A stretch of DNA of 38,792 nt from Candidatus Terrybacteria bacterium RIFCSPHIGHO2_01_FULL_43_35 (GCA_001822815.1 MHSR01000005.1:1-38792); one strand, 5' to 3'. Shown: positions 21,871-29,148, counted from the first letter of the stretch. Translations and numbers: made by a program. The notes: generated by a model from the sequence alone, not told the origin.

Positions 21871-23466
21871 ATGTTCGGGGTAAGAATTCCCACGACTTCA
21901 AACACTACTGCTGGTTCTAAAGACGTGGATGAAGAACAGCTAACCGACGCTTACAAAGATATAAGCGATGAAAGCCTTATTAAGGCGCGTGAGACATTTT
22001 TCTTTAACGACACTCCCCTTTTTGAGCCAGTTAAACGCGAAAACATCATAGGTCTCGATTATGCTTTTGCAGAACTTGAACGCTACATTATCATTCTCAA
22101 GAAATTCAGCCAATTACAGAACGAACAAGTAAAACTTGATCTTGAAAGCGGCGTACTATTTGTGGGGCCTCCCGGATGCGGTAAAACCTATACCGCGCAA
22201 TATCTTGCTACTGCAACAGAAGCGCGTTTCATAGATATCCAGAAATTCCCTACACGTACGCGAGGCAAGCTCACGCCAGACGACATACGACACCTGTTTG
22301 AACTTGCTAGAAAATACGTGGCATCTGAAAAACGTCCAGTCATACTCTTCTGGGATGAATTTGATGCCTACGTTTCGGGATCAAGCGACGAAACCAAGCT
22401 AGTGGTGGCGCGCATCAAGTCTGAAATCAGCGGAGCGCAGGGTCGCACCGTAGGAATATTTATAGTTGCGACAACGAATAATATATTTGCAATCCCCAGT
22501 GCCTTGCTTAGACGAGGCCGCATAGGCGGGAAAATAGAGTTTTGGTATCCGAGCCGCGCGGCCCAAAAGGCGCTGCTTAAGCATTTTGCCGCACAATACG
22601 GAGTCGATAAGCTAGACTACCAAAGCCTATCTTGCCTCATCCCCAATGCCACTTCGCCAATAGATATAGAAATGATGGTGAGCGACGCATGGCAAAGCGC
22701 CTTAATCCGTTCACTGAAGACAAACGGCAAACCTAAAGTTAGCCAACAAGACATCGCCAATGTATTATTACGCAGACTTCAAGGTCCTCCGCACGAAATA
22801 CAGCTTCCAGAAACGGCTGTAAAACGCCAAGCTCTTGAATTAAGCGCTTCGGCCATAGTGGCCAGAACGCTTGATGTTCCCATGCAACTAATCGCGGTTG
22901 CTACAACGGGCTATTTCAAACCCGTAATCGTCAGCGAAGCTGAAGACGATAGCGGTCCGCTCGAACTAACCTTTCTTGAAGCTACGATAGCTGTAGCTTT
23001 AACCAACATGGCCACAGAAGAAGTTTTCGCTTATGCCACAACTGCCTCGCGAACTTCTGCACGGGAACAGGCAACAAGACAAGCCTATGAGTTGCTTGAA
23101 GTTCATGCTTTACGCAATAAATATAGGGACAGTACAGATGAAGCGGAAAAACCCGATAAGTTAATGTCGCTGATTCAACTTGCCAGACTGCGCGATAACA
23201 ATAAATTGCCCGCGATACTCGGCGCCAATGACGAACATATAACCAAATTCAATGAAATCGAACATCTCTTAAACCGCCAGCTTGAAATAGCTAGAGCCAT
23301 AGTTAAAGATTACAAAGATGTTATCTCGGCTACCGCAGAAGAATTGATCCGCCGCGGTCATCTAACCCAAACCGATATTGATGCCGTGCTTGATCCAAAT
23401 TACATTGTTCCAGAACCGAAAAAACCAGCGCATGACCACAAGCTTGGATTCAGAAATAATCCTTAA
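21871..23466 (+). CDS. FtsH-like AAA+ protein lacking the protease site
   Basis: A 531-residue AAA+ ATPase. Walker A is GPPGCGKT at 99-106, Walker B FWDEFDA around 160-166, and the second region of homology has Arg fingers in SALLRRGRIGG (210-220), so ATP hydrolysis looks intact. The C-terminal part from about 315 follows the shape of the FtsH peptidase domain. However, the zinc motif HExxH is replaced by a stretch reading RQALELSASAIVARTL, and the downstream Asp ligand region reads TSAREQAT. There are no N-terminal membrane spans. It therefore resembles a soluble, protease-dead FtsH relative, perhaps an unfoldase or remodeller. GAGGAG about nine bases upstream supports the start. It has its own promoter and terminator. 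Confidence 0.82.
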   Translation: MFGVRIPTTSNTTAGSKDVDEEQLTDAYKDISDESLIKARETFFFNDTPLFEPVKRENIIGLDYAFAELERYIIILKKFSQLQNEQVKLDLESGVLFVGPPGCGKTYTAQYLATATEARFIDIQKFPTRTRGKLTPDDIRHLFELARKYVASEKRPVILFWDEFDAYVSGSSDETKLVVARIKSEISGAQGRTVGIFIVATTNNIFAIPSALLRRGRIGGKIEFWYPSRAAQKALLKHFAAQYGVDKLDYQSLSCLIPNATSPIDIEMMVSDAWQSALIRSLKTNGKPKVSQQDIANVLLRRLQGPPHEIQLPETAVKRQALELSASAIVARTLDVPMQLIAVATTGYFKPVIVSEAEDDSGPLELTFLEATIAVALTNMATEEVFAYATTASRTSAREQATRQAYELLEVHALRNKYRDSTDEAEKPDKLMSLIQLARLRDNNKLPAILGANDEHITKFNEIEHLLNRQLEIARAIVKDYKDVISATAEELIRRGHLTQTDIDAVLDPNYIVPEPKKPAHDHKLGFRNNP

Positions 23467-23470
23467 CAAA

Positions 23471-23492
23471 AAATCGCCCCCAAGGGCGATTT
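23471..23492 (+). terminator. Terminator of the FtsH-like gene
   Basis: AAATCGCCC/GGGCGATTT with a four-base loop and a short T-run. Confidence 0.85.
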
Positions 23493-23547
23493 TACTTTAA
23501 AATTAGATAAAATGGGATTTGATTCAAGACGGTAACTGAGGTATTAT

Positions 23548-23931
23548 ATGACAATGGAAAAGATGGAAAGAAAAGAAATAATAAGAGTAATATATCTCTA
23601 TTTATTTTCCTTTGTCGGTCTTGTACTTATCACCGTTGGTATGGTGCGCCTAGTTGATCTTGGACTGAAAGTCTATATATTCAAGAAGGCAGACCAAGTT
23701 TTGATATATCCGGAATATCCCTATCCGGCAAAACCCGCACCAGACGGAACGACAAACGAACTTACCCCAGAAGAACGGGGAAGGCTCAAACAAGAGCAAC
23801 TAGAATATCAAACCAAACAGCAGGAAGCCGAGAAAGAACGCACGGCAGCCAATGCCTTAGCCATGATAATTGTCGGGGCCCCCCTTTTCCTGTATCACTG
23901 GAGAACCGTTCAAAAAGACAAACGATCCTAG
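23548..23931 (+). CDS. Small two-span membrane protein
   Basis: A 127-residue protein with membrane spans at about 13-38 (VIYLYLFSFVGLVLITVGMV) and 104-117 (ALAMIIVGAPLFLYHW). The segment between carries a proline-rich stretch (YPEYPYPAKPAP) and a charged helix (LTPEERGRLKQEQLEY). It resembles small uncharacterised membrane proteins with DUF5671-like layout found in Patescibacteria, but that is only a resemblance. GAGG lies seven bases before the ATG at 23548; a second ATG two codons later is also possible. It lies between the FtsH-like gene and the AAA/CYTH gene. Confidence 0.7.
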   Translation: MTMEKMERKEIIRVIYLYLFSFVGLVLITVGMVRLVDLGLKVYIFKKADQVLIYPEYPYPAKPAPDGTTNELTPEERGRLKQEQLEYQTKQQEAEKERTAANALAMIIVGAPLFLYHWRTVQKDKRS

Positions 23932-23954
23932 AAAAACTTGTTTATTTGCTAACA

Positions 23955-23983
23955 AAAGCCGTGTTTTGAATAAAAACGGCTTT
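23955..23983 (+). terminator. Terminator of the small membrane protein gene
   Basis: AAAGCCGT/ACGGCTTT with a loop of about 13 bases; the T-run is short, so it may be weak. Confidence 0.55.
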
Positions 23984-23999
23984 AAAAACTTATAAAAAA

Positions 24000-24027
24000 T
24001 TGACAATAAATATAAAAATGTTATGAT
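24000..24027 (+). promoter_or_regulatory. Promoter of the AAA/CYTH gene
   Basis: TTGACA (24000-24005) and TATGAT (24022-24027) with a 16-base spacer. Confidence 0.8.
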
Positions 24028-24076
24028 TGAAATGTTTCCGATGTTCTTTTCCAACCGCATAAGGAGGGTTTGCTTG

Positions 24077-25210
24077 ATGGATTCTGCTTCTTTCCGATAC
24101 GATCCCAATTTCCCAGTCATTGCCATAACTGGCGGACCATGTGCCGGCAAATCAACTCTAATGGCCCATGCGCGTCAATGGCTGGAAGACCACGGTTTTA
24201 AGGTCGTGATAATGCCGGAGGTGGCAACAGAACTTATCAGCGCTGGTTTTTCGCCCTTTGACGACTGGCTTGACCCTCTAGCCTTTCAGGAACATCTTGT
24301 ACTCTACAGTCTGGAGCGCGAAAACCGCTATTATGAAATGGCCAAAGCGCTTCATTCCGAAAAACCAATGGTGTTTCTATGCGACCGTGGCCTTCTTGAT
24401 TCTATTGCCTATATCGGCCGCAACGCATATCTACGAGTGCTGGAAAGACATGGATATGATCTGCACGAGCTTCGTGAACGCTATAGCGCAATCATTCACA
24501 TGGTAACGGCTGCAAATGGCGCCGAAAAGTATTACACACTTGCCAATAACACCGCGCGTAGCGAAACACCTGAACAAGCCAAAGCGCTTGATAAAAGAAC
24601 TCAAGAAGCGTGGTTCGGACATCAACACCTATTTGTTGTCGATAATAGCACTGGTTTTGAACAAAAAATCCAGCGGGCTTTATCCGCACTAGTGAGGGTG
24701 TTGAGCATGCCTGAACCGCTTGAAACCGAAAGAAAATTCCTGGTCTTGAACTTCACGTTAGATATGCTTCCGCAGGAAGCGGTATCAATAGATATTGAAC
24801 AGAATTATCTTGTCGGTTCGGATAAAGGCGAACGGCGCCTGCGCAAACGAACGCTTGACGGAACATCCAGCTACTACTTAACCGAAAAAACACCAACCAA
24901 CCTTCGCGCCACACGGATTGAACGCGAACGTCAGATATCACGCCGCGAGTATGAAATGCTTTTGGCCGAACATGATCCGGCCACAACAATCATAAGAAAA
25001 AAGCGCTACTCATTCGTCTGCAATGGTCGACATATTGAACTTGATGTCTATAGCAATCCCTGCCAAGGACTTGTAATATTAGAGGTTGAACTTCAAGATA
25101 TTGCTGAAAATGTTTCCTTGCCGCAGGGCTGGCTGGTACAAGAAGTAACCGACGACTCCAAGTACAAAAACCGTTCAATCGCCGAAGGCTCTCTTGACGG
25201 ACAAAAATAA
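24077..25210 (+). CDS. AAA_28-type ATPase fused to a CYTH domain
   Basis: A 377-residue two-domain protein. The N-terminal half is a P-loop kinase-like ATPase with Walker A GGPCAGKST at 19-27 and a CDRGLLDSIAY motif near 115, as in AAA_28 proteins. The C-terminal half starts with the CYTH signature ETERKFLV (ExExK) and continues with RLRKR, YYLTEKTP, and a final ILEVEL strand, which together build the tunnel that binds triphosphates with divalent metal. Both halves look intact. The fusion may couple nucleotide phosphorylation to triphosphate or polyphosphate chemistry, but the substrate is unknown. AAGGAGGG ends nine bases before the ATG at 24077 and decides the start over in-frame ATGs further upstream. 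Confidence 0.88.
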   Translation: MDSASFRYDPNFPVIAITGGPCAGKSTLMAHARQWLEDHGFKVVIMPEVATELISAGFSPFDDWLDPLAFQEHLVLYSLERENRYYEMAKALHSEKPMVFLCDRGLLDSIAYIGRNAYLRVLERHGYDLHELRERYSAIIHMVTAANGAEKYYTLANNTARSETPEQAKALDKRTQEAWFGHQHLFVVDNSTGFEQKIQRALSALVRVLSMPEPLETERKFLVLNFTLDMLPQEAVSIDIEQNYLVGSDKGERRLRKRTLDGTSSYYLTEKTPTNLRATRIERERQISRREYEMLLAEHDPATTIIRKKRYSFVCNGRHIELDVYSNPCQGLVILEVELQDIAENVSLPQGWLVQEVTDDSKYKNRSIAEGSLDGQK

Positions 25211-25220
25211 ATTTTTATTT

Positions 25221-25249
25221 ATGGCTATCAGCCTAAACCTGATGGCCAT
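25221..25249 (+). terminator. Terminator of the AAA/CYTH gene
   Basis: An imperfect hairpin ATGGC-TATCAG with CTGAT-GGCCAT, followed by TTTTTTATTT. Confidence 0.8.
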
Positions 25250-25270
25250 TTTTTATTTGTATTAAAAACT

Positions 25271-25295
25271 GCCCCTCAAGAACTGTTTGAAGGGC
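25271..25295 (-). terminator. Terminator of the PA14 gene
   Basis: GCCCCTCAA/TTGAAGGGC with one wobble pair; the minus strand continues AGTTTTTAATAC. Confidence 0.8.
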
Positions 25296-25298
25296 GTT

Positions 25299-26282
25299 TT
25301 ATCTTTTGGTTACCGAAAGCTTAGCTTTTGCCTGCCCGATATGGTTATAATATTCTATTTTAATCGGAGAAATGCTGCCTGAAGAAACGAAATCTGCAGA
25401 ATAAGTTGATTCAGCTTGATCAAGCCATTTATCAATTATAAGTTTATCGCCTGTCCAAACACGGAAACCATCTTTGCCTGTAAAACTGAAAGTGTATGTG
25501 CCCGCAGGGAAATAGATGCTCTTGCTCCAACGCACCGCGAAATTGTCAGCACCCACACCTGCCAATGGAGCATTCAGGCCCCAGTCAAAATTTATCTCCT
25601 GATCCACTCTGGCCAAATGCCAACTTACATGGAATTGCGGCGGAAAAGAAGCGCCTGGAGGAATATCATAGTACTCTCCCCAAAAAGGCTGATCGTTAAA
25701 ATTAAAATTACCCGCGGAAACAGTTCCTGAAGATTCGCCGTTAGCGCTTGATGAATCCAGAACTATGCCTTGAGAATTGGTTGCCCCAGAATTCATTGCA
25801 GACGGGCATTGATCCAATATACCAGAATCGGAAACATATGAGTTGAATTCAAAGATATTGATCACATAAATCGCGTCGCTATCACAATTTAAAGATGCTA
25901 GCTGTTGAGCGCTCTGCACCCAGCGCTTGTTGCCGGTATCGCCATTGGGATAAAGTTTCCATACACGCGTATCATTATCTAAACGCACAAGGTTTGATGT
26001 GATATAAGAATCAAAAACGTCCTGGGAAACAAGCTGGATATTTTCCCAGCGCAAGTGATCATATTGATTAAATATAGCGGGATTCAAGATAAGTCGCTTG
26101 AAGCGCTTGCCGCCGTAAATTTTAACTATATAAACATTATTGCTTGCGGCAAACTTAATGAGATCGCCGTCTGCTTGAGCGCTATTGTAGGTATAAGAAA
26201 CCGCCAAACCCAAATGCATCGGCATCAAAAGCAACGCCGCGGCAAGCAACCCATATTTAAATTTATTCCGTATTATAGCCAT
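25299..26282 (-). CDS. Exported PA14-domain protein
   Basis: A 327-residue secreted protein. The first 28 residues form a signal peptide (basic start, hydrophobic core YGLLAAALLLMPMHLGLA). Residues 35-150 form an uncharacterised domain with YIVKIYGGKRFKRLILNP and a KRWVQSAQQLASLNCDSDAIY segment, a pattern also met in other Patescibacteria surface proteins. A Ser/Gly-rich linker follows, and the C-terminal 140 residues are a PA14 domain (QPFWGEYYD, FAVRWSKSIYFPAGTYTFSF, DGFRVWTGDKLIIDKW, IKIEYYNHIGQAKAKL), a sugar-binding beta-barrel. It probably acts at or outside the cell surface. Confidence 0.88.
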   Translation of the reverse strand: MAIIRNKFKYGLLAAALLLMPMHLGLAVSYTYNSAQADGDLIKFAASNNVYIVKIYGGKRFKRLILNPAIFNQYDHLRWENIQLVSQDVFDSYITSNLVRLDNDTRVWKLYPNGDTGNKRWVQSAQQLASLNCDSDAIYVINIFEFNSYVSDSGILDQCPSAMNSGATNSQGIVLDSSSANGESSGTVSAGNFNFNDQPFWGEYYDIPPGASFPPQFHVSWHLARVDQEINFDWGLNAPLAGVGADNFAVRWSKSIYFPAGTYTFSFTGKDGFRVWTGDKLIIDKWLDQAESTYSADFVSSGSISPIKIEYYNHIGQAKAKLSVTKR

Positions 26283-26301
26283 AAAATATGTATTCTTGTA
26301 T

Positions 26302-26330
26302 ATTATACATAAATAATATCATTTTGTCAA
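26302..26330 (-). promoter_or_regulatory. Promoter of the PA14 gene
   Basis: Perfect TTGACA (26330-26325) and TATAAT (26307-26302) with a 17-base spacer, about 20 bases before the start codon. Confidence 0.9.
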
Positions 26331-26351
26331 ATCACTATTGTTAAAAATAAA

Positions 26352-26376
26352 ATGGAATAGTTGGGTCCTATTCCAT
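26352..26376 (-). terminator. Terminator overlapping the 26368 gene stop codon
   Basis: ATGGAATAG/CTATTCCAT with a seven-base loop. One stem strand contains the TAG stop, and TTTATTTTT follows on the minus strand. Confidence 0.85.
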
Positions 26377-26730
26377 CTTTTTTACAATTAAAGTTGCGTA
26401 GGTTTCATAATCTGTCTTTATGACCGTAATCTGGTATCCAAAAGCCTGGAGAAGATCTACGCCCTTCTGCACTTGGCTTTTAAAGCGGTATTCAAATCCA
26501 ATACCTATCCCCGACCAAATGCATTGGGCTCCGCTGGGACAAGGACTATTATAAAATTCTGTGATTTTAACTTCTAATCCGGTATCCGCAATCACGACAG
26601 CTTCGTTTTTGTGCAAAGTGAATTCTTCGCTCAAAGAGACTCCATGATTTGGGTATAAATACCCCGCAGTGGCAATAATGCCGATTACGGCAATAATAAT
26701 AAGAATGCGTATGAATGAAAATTGCTTCAT
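26368..26730 (-). CDS. Small anchored extracytoplasmic protein
   Basis: A 120-residue protein of unknown function. It has an N-terminal hydrophobic segment at 8-26 (signal or anchor) and an outer domain of about 90 residues with two cysteines in YNSPCPSGAQCIWSG, which could form a disulfide. The segments FTLHKNEAVVIADTGLEVKITEF and the CxxxxxCxWSG motif resemble small conserved exported proteins of unknown role in several bacteria. AGAAGG lies nine bases before the ATG. It has its own promoter and a terminator overlapping its stop. Confidence 0.75.
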   Translation of the reverse strand: MKQFSFIRILIIIAVIGIIATAGYLYPNHGVSLSEEFTLHKNEAVVIADTGLEVKITEFYNSPCPSGAQCIWSGIGIGFEYRFKSQVQKGVDLLQAFGYQITVIKTDYETYATLIVKKME

Positions 26731-26773
26731 AAATTAACCTTCTTTCTTTGTTTGGAATGAACGGGTAGAGGAA

Positions 26774-26801
26774 ATCATATATTATTTTATCGTGTTGTCA
26801 A
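26774..26801 (-). promoter_or_regulatory. Promoter of the 26368-26730 gene
   Basis: TTGACA (26801-26796) and TATGAT (26779-26774) with a 16-base spacer. Confidence 0.8.
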
Positions 26802-26847
26802 TGATGCCTCTTTTTTATTAACTAAAATTGATTATTAAAATGAAAAG

Positions 26848-26873
26848 CCCACGCAAAATTTATTTTGTGTGGG
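26848..26873 (-). terminator. Terminator of the 54-residue membrane protein gene
   Basis: CCCACGCAAAAT/ATTTTGTGTGGG with one wobble pair and a two-base loop region, followed by CTTTTC on the minus strand. Confidence 0.8.
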
Positions 26874-26885
26874 AAAAATTAGGAC

Positions 26886-27050
26886 TTAGCCCTGGTATGA
26901 AGGAACCTGCTTGTTCCAAATCGAAAGGAGCAAAAACGACAGCATGGCTGTAAGCTGAAAAACAAACATAACCAACGCGTTGCCCATAAGGCCAAACGCA
27001 ATGGCGCACAGCATTTGCACAAGGATGCCGAAAGTGTACATGACGGGCAT
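26886..27050 (-). CDS. 54-residue membrane protein
   Basis: A very short gene supported by its signals. AAAGGAGAG ends six bases before the ATG at 27050, a consensus promoter lies upstream, and a terminator follows just after the stop. The product is almost entirely hydrophobic, with two spans (MYTFGILVQMLCAIAFGLMG and ALVMFVFQLTAMLSFLLLSI) and a short polar tail WNKQVPSYQG. Longer frames over the same stretch lack such signals. Function is unknown. Confidence 0.7.
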   Translation of the reverse strand: MPVMYTFGILVQMLCAIAFGLMGNALVMFVFQLTAMLSFLLLSIWNKQVPSYQG

Positions 27051-27109
27051 GCGACTCTCCTTTTCTGGATTGCTCTACCAACAACCTGTTCTCAAAGAAC
27101 ATCTCTTAT

Positions 27110-27138
27110 TTTGTAGCATTAAATGAATTATCTGTCAA
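27110..27138 (-). promoter_or_regulatory. Promoter of the 54-residue membrane protein gene
   Basis: TTGACA (27138-27133) and TACAAA (27115-27110) with a 17-base spacer. Confidence 0.75.
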
Positions 27139-27170
27139 ATTTATGAAACACTTGAGGATTACAATAATAG

Positions 27171-27227
27171 GCTCTCCTTATGGGACGACGTTGGAACTTT
27201 CTTGCGGACAGAAATAGATTCTTGAAA
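27171..27227. repeat. 57-bp direct repeat, copy 1
   Basis: Identical to 27964-28020 except for one base (A against G at offset 46). It lies directly beyond the terminator of the lipoprotein gene, on the side of the 54-residue gene. Confidence 0.97.
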
Positions 27228-27234
27228 AAGAAAA

Positions 27235-27253
27235 AGCCGATGCTGTTTCGGCT
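27235..27253 (-). terminator. Terminator of the lipoprotein gene
   Basis: AGCCGA/TCGGCT with a seven-base loop, followed by TTTTCTTTTTC on the minus strand. Confidence 0.75.
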
Positions 27254-27286
27254 CATTATAATTAAGGTTTACTATTTTTTAATAGA

Positions 27287-27829
27287 TTATGGCTGAAAAT
27301 TGTCGCTGTCAAAACGGCTAACTCGTGCTGCTCCAAGCCAGTCGTCCGCTATTGCGTTCGCGCCCAGAGCAAGAAGTGCTGCCCGCGGGGCCTCAAATAC
27401 AAGGATCGGACCGCGCTTAAATCCTCCGTAAAACCAGAAATTAGGGGTAACCACCATCACGCCCATATGAGTAATAGATGGTTCATTTACGATGATCTCT
27501 TGCGTTGTAAGCTTAAGAATCTCGGCAACAAATTCATCCACCTTCTTGATATCGGAAGGGGTTAAAAGGTCAGTACGCTTTATGACAAACACGTTATAGT
27601 GAACACCAAAGCGTCCCTGGCCATGATCAGGTATTTCGGCATAAGTGACGGCAAGCAATCCTTGAGTCTCTTGAGTGACTTTATCGGCAATAGCATAAGC
27701 TTTCTGAAGCAGGATTTCCATCTTGCCGAGAGGGGTAGATGTGGAAGCTGGCGCCTGAGAACATCCGGCAATAAATAGCAAACTTACAAGAATTGCGGTA
27801 CGCGTAACAAGAGCCTTGTGAATCTTCAT
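27287..27829 (-). CDS. Putative lipoprotein
   Basis: A 180-residue protein with a lipoprotein signal: MKIHKALVTRTAILVSLLFIAGC, where LFIAGC is a good lipobox with the modified Cys near residue 23. The mature part begins with a Ser/Thr/Pro-rich linker and shows no domain I recognise. GGGAGAG about seven bases before the ATG at 27829 marks the start; an in-frame ATG 30 bases upstream is less likely. It has a consensus promoter and a terminator, and it is bracketed by the two copies of the 57-bp repeat. Confidence 0.8.
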   Translation of the reverse strand: MKIHKALVTRTAILVSLLFIAGCSQAPASTSTPLGKMEILLQKAYAIADKVTQETQGLLAVTYAEIPDHGQGRFGVHYNVFVIKRTDLLTPSDIKKVDEFVAEILKLTTQEIIVNEPSITHMGVMVVTPNFWFYGGFKRGPILVFEAPRAALLALGANAIADDWLGAARVSRFDSDNFQP

Positions 27830-27890
27830 GCCAATCTCTCCCTTAACTGCCGAAGGCATCCCTTCGAGATTTTATAAAAGTTCTGTCTAA

Positions 27891-27919
27891 AGATTACATA
27901 TTTTAAATATTTTTGTCAA
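27891..27919 (-). promoter_or_regulatory. Promoter of the lipoprotein gene
   Basis: TTGACA (27919-27914) and TAATCT (27896-27891) with a 17-base spacer. The leader contains a small hairpin CGAAGG/CCTTCG at 27851-27866. Confidence 0.8.
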
Positions 27920-27963
27920 CCCTGAAAATTAAAACGCCATTTATGGGTGTTTCAAATTTGCGT

Positions 27964-28020
27964 GCTCTCCTTATGGGACGACGTTGGAACTTTCTTGCGG
28001 ACAGAAATGGATTCTTGAAA
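27964..28020. repeat. 57-bp direct repeat, copy 2
   Basis: Matches 27171-27227 at 56 of 57 positions, same orientation, 793 bases apart. It too lies just beyond a terminator, that of the gene fragment at 28064. Confidence 0.97.
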
Positions 28021-28024
28021 TGGA

Positions 28025-28046
28025 AAACCGAGCCTAAGCTCGGTTT
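28025..28046 (-). terminator. Terminator after the gene fragment at 28064
   Basis: AAACCGAGC/GCTCGGTTT with loop CTAA. Confidence 0.8.
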
Positions 28047-28063
28047 ATAATTATTCTACTTTG

Positions 28064-28213
28064 TTACGCCATACCACAGATACGCTTAATGTGTTCTAAT
28101 GCGGAATGCCTGTATTTTTGATAAAAATCTTCGGTAACAGGATAAACTGTAGCATCCGCTAAATCTGCTTCATAGTGGCTGTGCGAAACACGCACAATCC
28201 TGGCATCAATTAA
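28064..28213 (-). pseudogene. Possible 3' fragment of a gene (minus strand)
   Basis: An open frame of about 50 codons ending just before a terminator. Its product, including RVSHSHYEADLADATVYPV and a C-terminal helix, looks like the tail of a real protein I cannot name. The frame continues upstream only as the antisense of the NYN fragment, and no ribosome site or promoter is seen, so the 5' part appears to be missing. Confidence 0.45.
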
Positions 28214-28392
28214 GGACTGTTGTGCTATCGGGAGATGGGGATTTTTTACCTGTCTTAAAATACTTTGAAGCAACTGGCAAGGGCATAATTGTATTAGGAA
28301 GAAGTGAGCGAACTGCGAAAGAAATAAAACAATTTGCCGGAAGTGATTTTAGGGACTTCCAGTATCTTCGAGAACGTCTGAAAATGGAGTAA
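28213..28392 (+). pseudogene. 3' fragment of an NYN-domain (LabA/DUF88) gene
   Basis: The plus strand from about 28213 to the TAA at 28390-28392 reads TVVLSGDGDFLPVLKYFEAT, then IIVLGRSERTAKEIKQFAG and a C-terminal helix. That is the second half of an NYN/PIN-like RNase domain, with the SGDGDF acidic motif. The upstream frame does not continue the family, and the N-terminal catalytic Asp region is absent. A hairpin terminator follows the stop. This is the 3' half of a disrupted gene, joined head to head with the minus-strand fragment. Confidence 0.75.
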
Positions 28393-28402
28393 AAAATAAG
28401 AA

Positions 28403-28427
28403 AAAGGCACCCGTGTAGGATGCCTTT
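28403..28427. terminator. Hairpin terminator after the NYN fragment
   Basis: AAAGGCACCC/GGATGCCTTT with loop GTGTA and one wobble pair. The T-run is stronger on the minus strand, so it may work in both directions. Confidence 0.75.
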
Positions 28428-28429
28428 CA

Positions 28430-28593
28430 TGTTTAGTATCTTTATTATAGCAAGGCGAATATCCTTGTCAGTCCTTTGACACCTTAACACATCCACCCCA
28501 CTACTCATTTATCCTGAGTTAAATCAAAGGACTATTTATCAAAAGTTCTGGCTCCACGATGGGTATAAAAATAACTCGCATAAAATCAGCGTC
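28430..28593. other. Non-coding gap
   Basis: No gene, RNA or repeat recognised between the NYN fragment's terminator and the stop of the orphan gene; no convincing promoter signal was found either. Confidence 0.5.
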
Positions 28594-29148
28594 TTATCGC
28601 TCCCCCCAGGGTAAAAAGGTTCTCTTTGCCGCAATGTCTTTTGCACACGCCTTGATGTCCCGCGCGCAACGTTCCAAGAACGCTCTGTGTTCTTCTTCGT
28701 GGATCCATGCGCCCTTCACCATCAGCATCTCTAGGGCACTTTGGATGTCCATCACCGTCTCGTCTCTTTTGAAATCATCTCTAGAGAACATATGATCGCG
28801 CGGTGGGTTGCCCTGCTCTAAGCACTCGGCAATCTTGAAATAGCCTACGAACATCAAAACCTCCGAGAGTGTCAATCCGGTTGCGGTTTCGACGAGCGAT
28901 GCGCTCACGCGCCCATGGTCCATCTTGAAGCCCCACTCAGCCAGCACATCATCCTTGATCCCGATCGTCACTTCATTAGTCTTGCCTTTCCACATGCAAG
29001 AAAAGCGACCAGCTTCTTGTGCGTTGGTCCTCGGGAGAAGGCCGAGAAAATTTATCGGCCCCTGCTCCTTTCCGTGACGTCGGTTAGCCTTGCCGAATAA
29101 CATAGTTTTGATCCAAGGTGGTTTGAAACAATTTGAAAGCCAGCTCAT
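28594..29148 (-). CDS. Orphan protein, paralogue of the 21303-21701 product
   Basis: A 184-residue protein of unknown function, longer than its paralogue at both ends. Shared elements in order are INFLGLLPR, CMWKGKTNEVTIGI, DDVLAEWGFK, LSEVLMFVGYFK, and HMFSRDDFKRDE with the helix after it. The unique C-terminal helix (EEEHRAFLERCARDIKACAKD) is strongly charged and contains two Cys. GAAGGA lies seven bases before the ATG at 29148. No membrane segment is seen. It stands alone between the decayed zone and tRNA-Asn. Confidence 0.78.
   Translation of the reverse strand: MSWLSNCFKPPWIKTMLFGKANRRHGKEQGPINFLGLLPRTNAQEAGRFSCMWKGKTNEVTIGIKDDVLAEWGFKMDHGRVSASLVETATGLTLSEVLMFVGYFKIAECLEQGNPPRDHMFSRDDFKRDETVMDIQSALEMLMVKGAWIHEEEHRAFLERCARDIKACAKDIAAKRTFLPWGER

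Noticed and set aside
26860-27102. 80-codon minus-strand open frame
   Set aside because: It has no ribosome site and an unlikely composition; the shorter frame 26886-27050 in another phase has all expression signals.
27171-28020. 57-bp repeats as integron attC sites or CRISPR repeats
   Set aside because: There is no core RYYYAAC/GTTRRRY pair, only two copies 793 bases apart, and no integrase or cas gene in the window.
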